Assembly: GCA_963605415.1 (NCBI GenBank) | Contig: CAVCUL010000004.1 | Location: 114,310-178,309 of the forward strand | From: CAG-217 sp963605415 | GTDB taxonomy: Bacteria; Bacillota; Clostridia; Oscillospirales; Acutalibacteraceae | Reading direction: 5' to 3' | Length of the DNA: 64,000 bases | Shown: one piece after another, positions 1 to 8,570 of the stretch | How positions within the stretch are numbered: position 1 is the stretch's first letter | Layout of the letters: the number at the start of each line of letters is the position of its first letter | The notes under the pieces: model-generated | Seen by the model: only the letters and a program-made list of their open reading frames with translations | The model's database searches: none | What the model was told of the DNA's origin: nothing | Position numbers and translations under genes: made by a program

Positions 1-285
1 CATGGGCAGCATGATCACATCCGCACCGGCGGCGATCACCCGGTCGATCTCTTCTTTCGACCCCGGGTGCACCGGATTGACCCGCACCAGCAGCTCCGCC
101 CGGTCCAGCACCGGTCGCAACCGAGCCACATCTTCTACGGTGTGGTGGTTCTGCACCGTATCCATACCGCCCTGGCGCCTAGCCTTGCCGATATACTCCA
201 TATCCACAAAAATACGATCCACCCCGGCCGCCTGGGCGATCCGCGCCACCGCCGGATCCTTGGTTATGTAAAACAGTTTAAGCAT
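1..285 (-). CDS. HpcH/HpaI aldolase-like protein, N-terminal part only
   Basis: The frame opens with ATG at 285 behind GGAGGAGC and runs off the window, so only the first 95 residues are visible. They read as the start of a TIM-barrel enzyme: MLKLFYITKDPAV, a strand ending in RIFVDMEY, then ELLVRVNP and the strand AGADVIMLPM. In the HpcH/HpaI aldolase / citrate-lyase-beta family these strands carry acidic and Arg residues that bind metal and pyruvate. The start overlaps the stop of the upstream acyltransferase gene by 8 bases, which suggests translational coupling in a sugar or polysaccharide operon. Substrate unknown; family assignment is moderate. Confidence 0.6.
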   Translation of the reverse strand, partial: MLKLFYITKDPAVARIAQAAGVDRIFVDMEYIGKARRQGGMDTVQNHHTVEDVARLRPVLDRAELLVRVNPVHPGSKEEIDRVIAAGADVIMLPM

Positions 286-1012
286 GCTCTTGCTCCTCCT
301 TATCGGAAAAGCAATAATCCAAAAACGCAGAATACCCATTAAACCGGGGCTTTGTCTGCAAATATCGCTCCATCGAAGCTTCGTAATTTCGCATATTGCG
401 CATTTGCGATTCAAAGGCCGGCACTTGCAACGGCCCGCGTTCTTCAAACAACCAGAAGAACTCAGACAGAGCGGACTTGTCCGGCGTATGACCGTACACC
501 GCTTGATACTCGGTAACCAGTTCTTTTGCTTCTGCCAATTGTGCCGCCGCACGCTTAGCGCGATACGCCTCTAATGTGCAGATGACCCTTGCCGGATTAC
601 CTGCGATCACACAGTCTGACGGAAATGAGCCACCAGCCACCACGCTACCTGCACCAACAATCACCCGATCACCGATAGTCGTTCCTTTCAAAATCAACGC
701 GTTCATACCGATAAAGCAGTCATCACCGATAGTGACCTTACCTGCACTGCCGTAAATATCGCCGTACTTGGCTTTCAATACCGCCCAGTCATAACCGTGG
801 GTCAAGATCTTTACACCGGCGGTCAACTGTACATTCCGGCCGATCTCAATAAGCCAAGGCCGGGTAGTGTCGATCAAAATGTTGGTGGGACGGGCAAACA
901 CTTCTGTGCCCTCGCCGATACGCATACCGGTCTTACGTAAATAAGCTAAATACGCCGAAGCACTGCGAAAGCTCCATAATTTTTCAATACGGTGCCAATA
1001 CCGTTTCAGCAT
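278..1012 (-). CDS. Hexapeptide-repeat (LbH) acyltransferase
   Basis: A 244-residue protein with left-handed beta-helix hexapeptide repeats at about residues 30-145 (IGEGTEVF, IEIGRNVQL, VTIGDDCFIGMNALIL, IGDRVIVGAGSVV) and the usual VIAGNPARVI exit motif. Proteins of this type transfer acetyl or other acyl groups from CoA to sugars or amino acids; the His in the LTHG segment near residue 92 is a candidate catalytic base. The C-terminal third is helical and unassigned. It is coupled to the downstream aldolase-like gene. A role in cell-envelope polysaccharide acetylation is likely, but the acceptor cannot be read from sequence. Confidence 0.8.
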   Translation of the reverse strand: MLKRYWHRIEKLWSFRSASAYLAYLRKTGMRIGEGTEVFARPTNILIDTTRPWLIEIGRNVQLTAGVKILTHGYDWAVLKAKYGDIYGSAGKVTIGDDCFIGMNALILKGTTIGDRVIVGAGSVVAGGSFPSDCVIAGNPARVICTLEAYRAKRAAAQLAEAKELVTEYQAVYGHTPDKSALSEFFWLFEERGPLQVPAFESQMRNMRNYEASMERYLQTKPRFNGYSAFLDYCFSDKEEQEHA

Positions 1013-1197
1013 CTTTTCACCACCAAGTCACACCAGGCACAAAGCCGGGCGAATGTCATTGCTCTAATTATAATATAAAAGAGGCTATTCGTCAACACAC
1101 AGCAGAAAGATTGTCCATTACTTACCTTGGAAGACATCGTTGCAAGAGGCTGTGTATTGTGCTACACTAAAAACAAAAAACCAAGGAGGCGTGCATT

Positions 1198-1809
1198 GTG
1201 GACGCCATTGAAATCCCACACTTTTACATAAACGGTGAATACGGCGGCAATCAGGACCGACTGCGGGACCCGCTGATGCGCATGGGCGGCTGCGGCGCAC
1301 TCACCGCCTGTGACCTATGCATTGACCTGGCATTGCACCACACATTTGCGGCACTGTACCCCGGGGATCCGGCGCAGATCAGCCGGGCGGATTATACCAA
1401 ATTTACAAAAATAATGAAGCCCTATCTGCACCCGCGACTGCAAGGGATCAACACCACGCAGCTGTGGATCGACGGCTTCTCTGCCTACTTACAAGACCGG
1501 GGCGAGCGCCGCATTGCACTGACCGGTATGGATCAGGCAGACGCGCCTATAGAAACAGCCGCCGCGGCCATCGCCCGGCAGCTAAGTGCCAACATACCGG
1601 TACCCTTTTTGCTGCTGCGCACGGACAAACCGGCGCTGAAAGACTTTAACTGGCACTGGTTTTTGCTTACCGGGTGCCGGGGCAGCGGCGGAGATATGCA
1701 GGTGCAAACCGCCACTTACGGGGAGCGGCAATGGTTCCCCCTGACCCACCTGTGGCACACGCCATACACGCCAAAAGGCGGCGCGGTACTGATCCGCCTG
1801 CCAAAATAA
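1198..1809 (+). CDS. Hypothetical protein, possible papain-like cysteine peptidase fold
   Basis: 203 residues, GTG start at 1198 preceded by AAGGAGG at good spacing. No signal peptide or membrane segment. A GGCGALTA motif places Cys32 at the start of a helix, and FNWHWFLLTG places His153 on a later strand followed by an aromatic-rich segment. That Cys...His order is seen in C39/papain-like peptidases and transglutaminases. The assignment is by motif only; the protein could instead be an inactive relative. It stands alone between divergent or convergent neighbours and ends just before a palindromic terminator shared with the glucan phosphorylase gene. Confidence 0.55.
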   Translation: MDAIEIPHFYINGEYGGNQDRLRDPLMRMGGCGALTACDLCIDLALHHTFAALYPGDPAQISRADYTKFTKIMKPYLHPRLQGINTTQLWIDGFSAYLQDRGERRIALTGMDQADAPIETAAAAIARQLSANIPVPFLLLRTDKPALKDFNWHWFLLTGCRGSGGDMQVQTATYGERQWFPLTHLWHTPYTPKGGAVLIRLPK

Positions 1810-1814
1810 ACGCA

Positions 1815-1846
1815 AAAAAGACTTGAACGGCCGTTCAAGTCTTTTT
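1815..1846. terminator. Bidirectional intrinsic terminator
   Basis: A perfect palindrome centred on GGCC at 1829-1832, with A-run and T-run flanks. It can end transcription of the gene ending at 1809 (plus) and of the maltodextrin operon ending at 1849 (minus). Confidence 0.9.
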
Positions 1847-1848
1847 CT

Positions 1849-4230
1849 TCATCCTTTTTCAGGATATTCCGGCAATTCCACCGGGCCGATCTGCCAAATG
1901 CCGTCGGCATACTCCCCAATGGTGCGATCTGCCGAAAAGACGCCGGCGCTGCACACATTCAGCCAGCATTTGCGGGCAAAGGCTGTAGGCGCACGCAGAT
2001 AGTCGCCATTGACTTGTAGCTTGGCGTGTACATAAGGCTGAAAGTCACCCAGCACATAGTACCGGTCTGCCACGCCGTCTGCCTCCGGCTCCAAAAGACT
2101 GCGTTTCAGATCCGCAAAACAGCCGGTGCCGCCGTCGGACAAGGTGCCGTCTGTCAACGCGTCCAGGCACTGCCGCAGCAGCGGATCGCTGCGATACAAA
2201 GCCTTTGGGTCATAGCCCCGGCGCAGGGCGTCCAGATCCTCGACCCGGGCGCCGAAAATATAATTATTCTCTTCCCCGGCGGCCGCCACGATCTCCACAT
2301 TGGCGCCATCATAAGTGCCCAATGTCACTGCGCCGTTGAGCATCAACTTCATATTCCCGGTACCGGAGGCCTCTGTACCGGCGGTGGAAATTTGCTCGGA
2401 CACATCCGCTGCCGGAATGATCCACTCTGCCGCCGTTACGCTGTAATCCGGCACAAACAGCACCTGCAAAAGCGGTGCCGCCTTTGGCGAACGGGCCACA
2501 TACTCCCCTACTGCGTGGATCAGCTTGATGATGGCCTTGGCGCGGGCATAACCGGGCGCTGCCTTAGCGGCAAACAGGAATGTGGTGGGGGCAAATTCCG
2601 TGATCTCTCCCTGCTCGATCTGAAAAGCCAGCGCCAAGATCCCCAGGCAGCCCAGCAGCTGGCGCTTATACTCGTGCAGCCGCTTGATCTGCACATCCAG
2701 CATACGCGCCGGGTCATAGTGCAGCCCCTGTCCCTCCAGCCACCGGGCCAGGCGGCGCTTATTTTCTTTCTTAGTCTCGCAAAAGGCCGCCAGCACCTCG
2801 CCGTTATCCGCATAGGGTTTCAACTTCTCCAGCTGGGACAAGTTGGTGATCCAGTTTTTGCTGCCCAGCCGGTGGGTCAGCAGCGCAGACAAGGATGGAT
2901 TGCACAGCGCCAAAAACCGCCGCTGGGTAACGCCGTTGGTGCGGTTCAAAATTTTATCCGGGTACAGCTGCGCCCAATCCCGCAGCACCCGGCGGCGCAA
3001 AATCTCCGTATGCAAAGTCGCCACGCCGTTCACATAGCGGCACACCCAGCAGGCCAGGTCCGCCATATAAATGCGGCCGTCCCGCAGCGGGCGTACCCGG
3101 TGCCACAGCCGCTCCTCTGCGCCCAGTGCCTGCATTTCGGCACAAAACAGATCGTCCAGCTGGCACAGCAGACGGGCGATCACCGGCAGTTCCGACGCCA
3201 GGAGCGCCAGGTCCCAGCTTTCCATGGCCTCCGGCATCACCGTGTGGTTGGTGTAGCGGAACACATCCCGGGCGATATCCAGCGCCTTCTCCAGGGTCAG
3301 TCCCTGCTTGAGCAGCAGACGGATCAGCTCCGGAATGGCCAGCACCGGGTGGGTGTCGTTCAGCTGGATCACCACCGCGGCGCCCAGTTTTTCCGGCGCG
3401 GAGCCGGGGGTGCGCAAATACCGGCGCAGCAGGTCTTGCAAGGACGCGCTGCACAGGAAATACTGCTGCCGCAGCCGTAGCCGCTTGCCGTCCTCCTTTG
3501 TGTCATTGGGGTACAGCACCCGGGTCAGGTTCTCCGCTGCGGTGCGTGCAGCCACTGCCGCTGCATAATCCTGGCGGTTAAACGCGTCAAAATCAAACGG
3601 CTCTACAGGTACACTCTCCCACAGCCGCAGGGTGGAAATATGGGCCGTTCCGTAGCCGGGAATGGGCAGATCATAGGGCACCGCCTGCACGATGAAATCT
3701 GCAAATTCTACCGTGACCGCGTCTGCCCGGCAGCACACGCTCCAAGGGTCGCCGTATTGCAGGTCGTCCTCCACCGTTTCCACCTGAAAACCGTCCCGGA
3801 TCTGCTGGCGAAACAGCCCGCACCGATAGCGCAGACCGTAGCCGTCCAGGGGCAAATTCAGCGTGGCACCGCTGTCCAAAAAACAGGCTGCCAGCCGCCC
3901 CAGGCCGCCGTTGCCCAGGGGCGGATCCGGCACGCAGTCCAGCTGGTCAAGCTTGCGGCCGCAGGCGGTAAGCGCCGCCTCTACCTCACCGGTCAGGCCG
4001 GTGCAAAGCAGGTTGTTATACACCGCCTTGCCCAGCAGATATTCGGCAGATAAATAATACGCCCGCCGCCCGGCGCGGTGCGCCTGTAACGACCCTTGCC
4101 AGGCCGGTTGCAGCCGTGCCAGCACAGCCCGAGCCACCACCGCGTGCAGCTGTTCCCGGGTCAGTTCCGCCACCGGGCGACGGTACAGACTGCGGGCCAG
4201 CAGTTCCAAATTTTCTTTCATATCCGGCAT
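1849..4230 (-). CDS. glgP: Glycogen/maltodextrin phosphorylase
   Basis: A GT35 alpha-glucan phosphorylase of 793 residues, the normal family length (E. coli MalP is about 797). It releases glucose-1-phosphate from the non-reducing end of alpha-1,4-glucans. The glycine-rich substrate loop PPLGNGGLGRLAACF lies near residue 105, and the PLP lysine is Lys628 in EASGTGNMKLMLNG, followed by GTYDGANVEI. The ATG at 4230 has GGAG eight bases upstream and sits directly behind malQ. As last gene of the uptake operon it would phosphorolyse imported maltodextrins with MalQ. The name malP would fit equally well. Confidence 0.95.
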   Translation of the reverse strand: MPDMKENLELLARSLYRRPVAELTREQLHAVVARAVLARLQPAWQGSLQAHRAGRRAYYLSAEYLLGKAVYNNLLCTGLTGEVEAALTACGRKLDQLDCVPDPPLGNGGLGRLAACFLDSGATLNLPLDGYGLRYRCGLFRQQIRDGFQVETVEDDLQYGDPWSVCCRADAVTVEFADFIVQAVPYDLPIPGYGTAHISTLRLWESVPVEPFDFDAFNRQDYAAAVAARTAAENLTRVLYPNDTKEDGKRLRLRQQYFLCSASLQDLLRRYLRTPGSAPEKLGAAVVIQLNDTHPVLAIPELIRLLLKQGLTLEKALDIARDVFRYTNHTVMPEAMESWDLALLASELPVIARLLCQLDDLFCAEMQALGAEERLWHRVRPLRDGRIYMADLACWVCRYVNGVATLHTEILRRRVLRDWAQLYPDKILNRTNGVTQRRFLALCNPSLSALLTHRLGSKNWITNLSQLEKLKPYADNGEVLAAFCETKKENKRRLARWLEGQGLHYDPARMLDVQIKRLHEYKRQLLGCLGILALAFQIEQGEITEFAPTTFLFAAKAAPGYARAKAIIKLIHAVGEYVARSPKAAPLLQVLFVPDYSVTAAEWIIPAADVSEQISTAGTEASGTGNMKLMLNGAVTLGTYDGANVEIVAAAGEENNYIFGARVEDLDALRRGYDPKALYRSDPLLRQCLDALTDGTLSDGGTGCFADLKRSLLEPEADGVADRYYVLGDFQPYVHAKLQVNGDYLRAPTAFARKCWLNVCSAGVFSADRTIGEYADGIWQIGPVELPEYPEKG

Positions 4231-4233
4231 AAA

Positions 4234-5730
4234 TTACTCCTTTGCCGCTCGATCGGCGGCGCAAGTCTCAGTATATAGATCCGCCAAAATGCCCAGGGTC
4301 AGGGCACCGGGGCGCATGCGCCAACTCCAGTTGTGAGCACCCACCGTTGACGGGGTGTTGATGCGGGCACTGCTGCCTAGTCCCAGCAGATCCTGCACCG
4401 TCAAAATACAGGTATTGGCCGGGCTGTGCAGAGCCGCAAGCATCATCTGCCGCGGCAACCGATTGGGATACCGCACACCGTAGGCGGCGCAGGCCCGGCG
4501 TATGTCTTGCCGCGGGGCGGTGGTGCACCAGCCCAGCAGCGTATCGTTATCGTGGGTGCCGGTGTAGATCACCGTATTGGGCTTGCAAACCGCTGCGCCG
4601 CTGCTGTCCCGGGAGTCAAAGTCAAATTGCAGCACCTGCGTACCGGGAAAGCCGCAGTCAGAGAGCAGCGCCCGCACCGTATCGTCCAAAAAGCCCAGGT
4701 CCTCTGCCAGCAGGGACACATCTCCCAGCGCCCGATGGAGCGCCGAAAACAGCGACAACCCCGGTCCCGGCAGCCAGCAGCCGTCCCGGGCGTCCCCGGC
4801 CCCGGCAGGCACGGAATAATAAGCGGCAAAGCCCCGAAAATGGTCCAGCCGCAGCGCGTCAAACCAGTGCAAGGCCCGCCGCAGCCGCGCCACCCACCAG
4901 CGGTACTCTGTGCGGGCGTGGGCGCTCCAGTTATACACCGGGTTGCCCCACAGCTGACCGGTGGGGGAAAAAGCGTCCGGCGGGCACCCGGCCAGCCGAG
5001 ACGGCGCACCGGAGGGCGAGAGCATAAACAGCTCCGGCGCCGCCCACACATCGGCGCTGCACGGCGCCACATAAATGGGCAGATCGCCGATCAGGTACAC
5101 GCCCCGGGCATTAGCATAAGCCCGCAGCGCCCGCCACTGACTGTCCAAAAAATATTGCAGCATTGTATGGTACAAGACCCGCTGCTCCATCTGGGCTGCC
5201 GCGCGCTCCAAGGCAGCCGGGTCACGACTGTGCAAAGGCGACGGCCACAGATAAAACCGCTCACCAAAGCGTTCACAGAGGGCACAAAACAGAGCGTAAT
5301 TTTCCAGCCAATCGGCCTGACTTTGGCAAAAGCGGTCAAAATCCGCCGGTATATGGCGCACAAAGCGGTCAAACAGCCGATCAAACAGTTCTTTGCGCCC
5401 TCGGCGCACAGCCGAATAATCCACCCGGTCATCACGACCGCAGGGCAACAAATCCAAATCCGACGGCTGCAAATACCCGCTTTCCACCAGCAGCTGCGGG
5501 TCAACATACAGTGCGTCGCCTGCAAAGCTGCCGGGGCTTTGGTACGGTGAATTCCCCCGCCCTGACGGGCACAGGGGCAGCAGCTGCCAGTACCGCTGAC
5601 CGGCAGACACCAGATCATCCACAAAGCGATAAGCCGCCGCACCCATCGTGCCGATCCCATACGACCCGGGCAGAGAAAACAGCGGCAGCAGCACCCCGGC
5701 GCCACGCCGCTCCAACAAGCGGTCAGTCAC
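4234..5730 (-). CDS. malQ: 4-alpha-glucanotransferase (amylomaltase)
   Basis: A GH77 disproportionating enzyme of about 498 residues. It transfers maltosyl units between maltodextrins, making chains long enough for the phosphorylase. The three catalytic carboxylates are visible: Asp in ALRLDHFRGF (about 296), Glu in LLAEDLGFL (about 343) and Asp in YTGTHDND (about 394). The preferred start is GTG at 5730, because GGAGG lies nine bases upstream; an in-frame TTG at 5757 has no clear ribosome-binding site. The start overlaps the end of the ATPase gene by 8 bases. Cytoplasmic. Confidence 0.95.
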   Translation of the reverse strand: MTDRLLERRGAGVLLPLFSLPGSYGIGTMGAAAYRFVDDLVSAGQRYWQLLPLCPSGRGNSPYQSPGSFAGDALYVDPQLLVESGYLQPSDLDLLPCGRDDRVDYSAVRRGRKELFDRLFDRFVRHIPADFDRFCQSQADWLENYALFCALCERFGERFYLWPSPLHSRDPAALERAAAQMEQRVLYHTMLQYFLDSQWRALRAYANARGVYLIGDLPIYVAPCSADVWAAPELFMLSPSGAPSRLAGCPPDAFSPTGQLWGNPVYNWSAHARTEYRWWVARLRRALHWFDALRLDHFRGFAAYYSVPAGAGDARDGCWLPGPGLSLFSALHRALGDVSLLAEDLGFLDDTVRALLSDCGFPGTQVLQFDFDSRDSSGAAVCKPNTVIYTGTHDNDTLLGWCTTAPRQDIRRACAAYGVRYPNRLPRQMMLAALHSPANTCILTVQDLLGLGSSARINTPSTVGAHNWSWRMRPGALTLGILADLYTETCAADRAAKE

Positions 5731-6835
5731 AGATACAGGCCTCCGTTTCCGAGTCAAACAAATGGAGCGCCTCCATATTGGGGTACAGCACCGTTTGGTC
5801 GTCCTTTTGGAGTGAGACGGTGCCGGGCACCCGGGCGATCACCCGCCGCCCTCGCAGATCTGCGTACAAATAGGTCTCCGCCCCCATACGCTCCGCCATC
5901 TCCACTTGCACCCGAAAGGCCGCAGGAGCCGCTGTATTCAGCCGTGCCGGGTCTGTAGACAAATCCTCCGCCCGCAGACCCAAAAGCACATCCCGGTCCA
6001 CATACTCCGGCAGCCCGGCATGGCTTTGCAGTCGATGAGGCAAGGCCATCTCCGTACCCAGCACCTGCAATGCAAGGGCGCTCCCCCGGCGCACCAAGTG
6101 GCCGGGCAATATGTTCATCGGCGGCGTGCCGATAAACCCGGCCACAAACACATTGCAGGGGTGGGCGTACAGCTGCGCCGGTGTGTCCGCCTGCTGGATT
6201 TTGCCGTCCAGCATGACCACGATCCGATCCGCCATGGTCATGGCCTCCGTTTGGTCATGGGTCACATACACAAAGGTGGCGCCCAGCTCCCGGTGCAGCT
6301 CTGCAATGCGGGCGCGCATTTCCGTGCGCAGCTTGGCGTCCAGGTTGGAGAGCGGTTCGTCCAGCAGAAACACCGCCGGGTCCCGCACCATGGCGCGGCC
6401 CAGCGCCACCCGCTGCCGCTGCCCGCCGGACAGGGCACGGGGCCGCCGGTTAAGATAATCGGTCAGTTCCAGCGCCTGTGCGGCCGCCCGCACCTTGCGG
6501 TCGATCTCCACCTTGGGCACCCGCCGCAGTTGCAGGCCAAAGGCCATATTCTTGTACACCGTCATGTGGGGGTACAGTGCGTAGCTTTGGAACACCATGG
6601 CAATGTCCCGCTCCTTGGGCGGCAGGTCGTTCACTACCCGATCGCCGATCTTTAAGGTGCCGCCGCTGATGTCCTCCAACCCGGCGATCATACGCAGGGT
6701 GGTAGACTTGCCGCAGCCGGACGGCCCCACTAAAATCAGAAATTCCCGATCCTGAATTTCCAAATTCAGGTCCGGTATGACGGTCACCCCGTCCTCATAT
6801 GTTTTTTTAATATGCTCAAGCGAGATAGACGCCAC
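5723..6835 (-). CDS. msmK: Carbohydrate ABC transporter ATP-binding protein (MsmK/UgpC type)
   Basis: About 370 residues. Walker A GPSGCGKST at 38-46, Q-loop VFQSYALYP near 82-89, signature LSGGQRQR near 135-142 and Walker B VFLLDEP near 155-161, then a C-terminal OB-like regulatory domain. This CUT1 ATPase architecture energises sugar import. The start is GTG at 6835 behind AGGGAG; longer readings upstream are non-homologous. It lies with both permeases, the binding protein and maltodextrin enzymes, so maltodextrin is the probable substrate, although MsmK-type ATPases can serve several importers. Confidence 0.93.
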   Translation of the reverse strand: MASISLEHIKKTYEDGVTVIPDLNLEIQDREFLILVGPSGCGKSTTLRMIAGLEDISGGTLKIGDRVVNDLPPKERDIAMVFQSYALYPHMTVYKNMAFGLQLRRVPKVEIDRKVRAAAQALELTDYLNRRPRALSGGQRQRVALGRAMVRDPAVFLLDEPLSNLDAKLRTEMRARIAELHRELGATFVYVTHDQTEAMTMADRIVVMLDGKIQQADTPAQLYAHPCNVFVAGFIGTPPMNILPGHLVRRGSALALQVLGTEMALPHRLQSHAGLPEYVDRDVLLGLRAEDLSTDPARLNTAAPAAFRVQVEMAERMGAETYLYADLRGRRVIARVPGTVSLQKDDQTVLYPNMEALHLFDSETEACICD

Positions 6836-6864
6836 CCGGGCACACTCCCTTCCGCAGCTGCCGT

Positions 6865-7713
6865 TTAGCCCTTGACCGCACCGGCTACCACGCCTTTGAT
6901 AATATATTTTTGGCAAAACAGATAAAACACCACAATGGGGATCATGGCCAGCACCAGCATGGCCATCAGCCCGCCGTAATCCGTAGAGCCGTAGGCGCCC
7001 TGCATGGCAATTTGAATGGCCACCGGCACTGTCTTTTTCTCCGTGCCCAGCACCAGGTACGGCAGCAGATAGTCGTTCCAGATCCACATGGTGTTCAGGA
7101 TCGCCACCGTCACCGCCGTGGGCTTTAGCAGCGGCAGCACCACCAAAAAGAAAGTCTGTACCGGATTGCAGCCGTCAATGGTGGCCGCCTCCTCCAATTC
7201 TCTCGGTATGCTGCGGATAAAGCCGCACAGCATAAATACCGACAGCCCGGCGCCAAAGCCGAGATAAATAAGAGGCATACCCAGTACGGTATTCAGCTTT
7301 GCCCGCCCCACCAAATAGGTCATGGTGTACATCACCATTTGAAACGGCACGATCATACTAAAGACAAACAGGTAGTACATACCTTTAGTCAGCGCCGTGC
7401 GCACCCGCATCAGATACCAGGCGGCCATCGAGGTGCAAAGAACGATCAGCCCCACAGACACCACGGTGATCAGCAACGACCGGCCAAAGGCGGCGAAAAA
7501 GCCCCCGGCAGACAGGCCGCTGATATAGTTTTCCAGCGCCACAAAGGTCTCTTTATTGGGCAGCGCAAAGGGATCACCGGAGATATAAAGCCGGGACTTA
7601 AAGGAATTTTGCACCACTAAAAAGAGAGGCACCAAGGTCAGTGCCGCCAGCAGCACCAGCAGGAGCATTTCCGCGGCGCTTTGGGGCACTTTTTGCTTTT
7701 GTTTATTTCTCAT
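6865..7713 (-). CDS. Maltodextrin ABC permease, MalG-like
   Basis: 282 residues, six predicted membrane segments, the first at about 15-38. The cytoplasmic EAA loop reads ELEEAATIDGCNPVQTF, the site that docks on the ATPase. It ends in VAGAVKG, typical of MalG-family subunits. The start overlaps the stop of the other permease gene by four bases (ATGA), implying coupled, equimolar synthesis. Sugar specificity is inferred from the operon. Confidence 0.92.
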   Translation of the reverse strand: MRNKQKQKVPQSAAEMLLLVLLAALTLVPLFLVVQNSFKSRLYISGDPFALPNKETFVALENYISGLSAGGFFAAFGRSLLITVVSVGLIVLCTSMAAWYLMRVRTALTKGMYYLFVFSMIVPFQMVMYTMTYLVGRAKLNTVLGMPLIYLGFGAGLSVFMLCGFIRSIPRELEEAATIDGCNPVQTFFLVVLPLLKPTAVTVAILNTMWIWNDYLLPYLVLGTEKKTVPVAIQIAMQGAYGSTDYGGLMAMLVLAMIPIVVFYLFCQKYIIKGVVAGAVKG

Positions 7714-8558
7714 ACGCCGTGGGCCTCCCGCCGTCCGGTAACGCGCAACTGCAAAAAGGCCAGCAGCGCCACAATGATAAAGAACACCACCGCCTTGGCC
7801 TGGCCCACCCCCTGCCAGCCGCTGCGGCCGTAAAAGGTGTTATAAATATTCAGTGCCAGCAGCTCCGTCTTTTGCTCCGGGGCACCGCCGGTGAGCGCCA
7901 GGTTTTGGTCAAACATCTTAAAGGTATTGGTCAGGGTCAGAAAAGTGCAAATGGTCACCGAAGGCATCACCAGCGGCAGCTTGATGCGAAACAGGGTCTG
8001 TGCCCGGGACGCACCATCAATGGCCGCCGCCTCCAAAAGGTCCTCCGGCACATTTTGCAGCGCCGCAATATAGATCACCATCATATAGCCGATCAGCTGC
8101 CAGTTGGTCAGCGCCACCAGTCCCCAAAAGCCGTAGGCGGCCTTATAGGTAATATCCACCCCGGCCCAAGCCAACACGCCGTTGATAAGCAAATTCCAAA
8201 TATACCCCAGCACAATCCCGCCGATGAGATTGGGCATAAAGAACACACCGCGAAAGAAATTGGTGCCCCGCAGCCCCCGGGTGAGCAGCAGTGCCAGAGA
8301 AAAGGCAAACACATTCACCGTAACGATACTCACCCCGGAGAACAGCGCCGTAAACCACATGGCGTGGAGAAAGCCGCTGTCTGCCGTAAAGGCGCGCACA
8401 TAGTTTTGCAGCCCCACCCAGGCGGCGTCCGTCACCGTCTGGAACCGGGTAAAGGAAAGCCCCACCCCCAGCACAAAGGGCGCCGCAAAGGCAAAGAGAA
8501 AGGCCACCGCCGTGGGCAGCAAAAACAGCCAGCCGTATTTCTTTAGATTTTTCTGCAT
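7710..8558 (-). CDS. Maltodextrin ABC permease, MalF-like
   Basis: 282 residues with six membrane segments and an EAA loop reading LLEAAAIDGASRAQTLFRI. This is the short form without the large extracellular P2 loop of E. coli MalF, normal for Firmicutes. ATG at 8558 follows AAAGGAACG. It pairs with the MalG-like subunit to form the membrane channel and lies 12 bases after the binding-protein gene. Confidence 0.92.
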   Translation of the reverse strand: MQKNLKKYGWLFLLPTAVAFLFAFAAPFVLGVGLSFTRFQTVTDAAWVGLQNYVRAFTADSGFLHAMWFTALFSGVSIVTVNVFAFSLALLLTRGLRGTNFFRGVFFMPNLIGGIVLGYIWNLLINGVLAWAGVDITYKAAYGFWGLVALTNWQLIGYMMVIYIAALQNVPEDLLEAAAIDGASRAQTLFRIKLPLVMPSVTICTFLTLTNTFKMFDQNLALTGGAPEQKTELLALNIYNTFYGRSGWQGVGQAKAVVFFIIVALLAFLQLRVTGRREAHGV

Positions 8559-8570
8559 ACCGTCGTTCCT

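Noticed and set aside
2026..3480. Long open frame antisense to glgP (484 codons)
   Set aside because: High GC and biased codons create open antisense frames; its protein is His/Gln/Arg-rich without any fold, while glgP is unmistakable.
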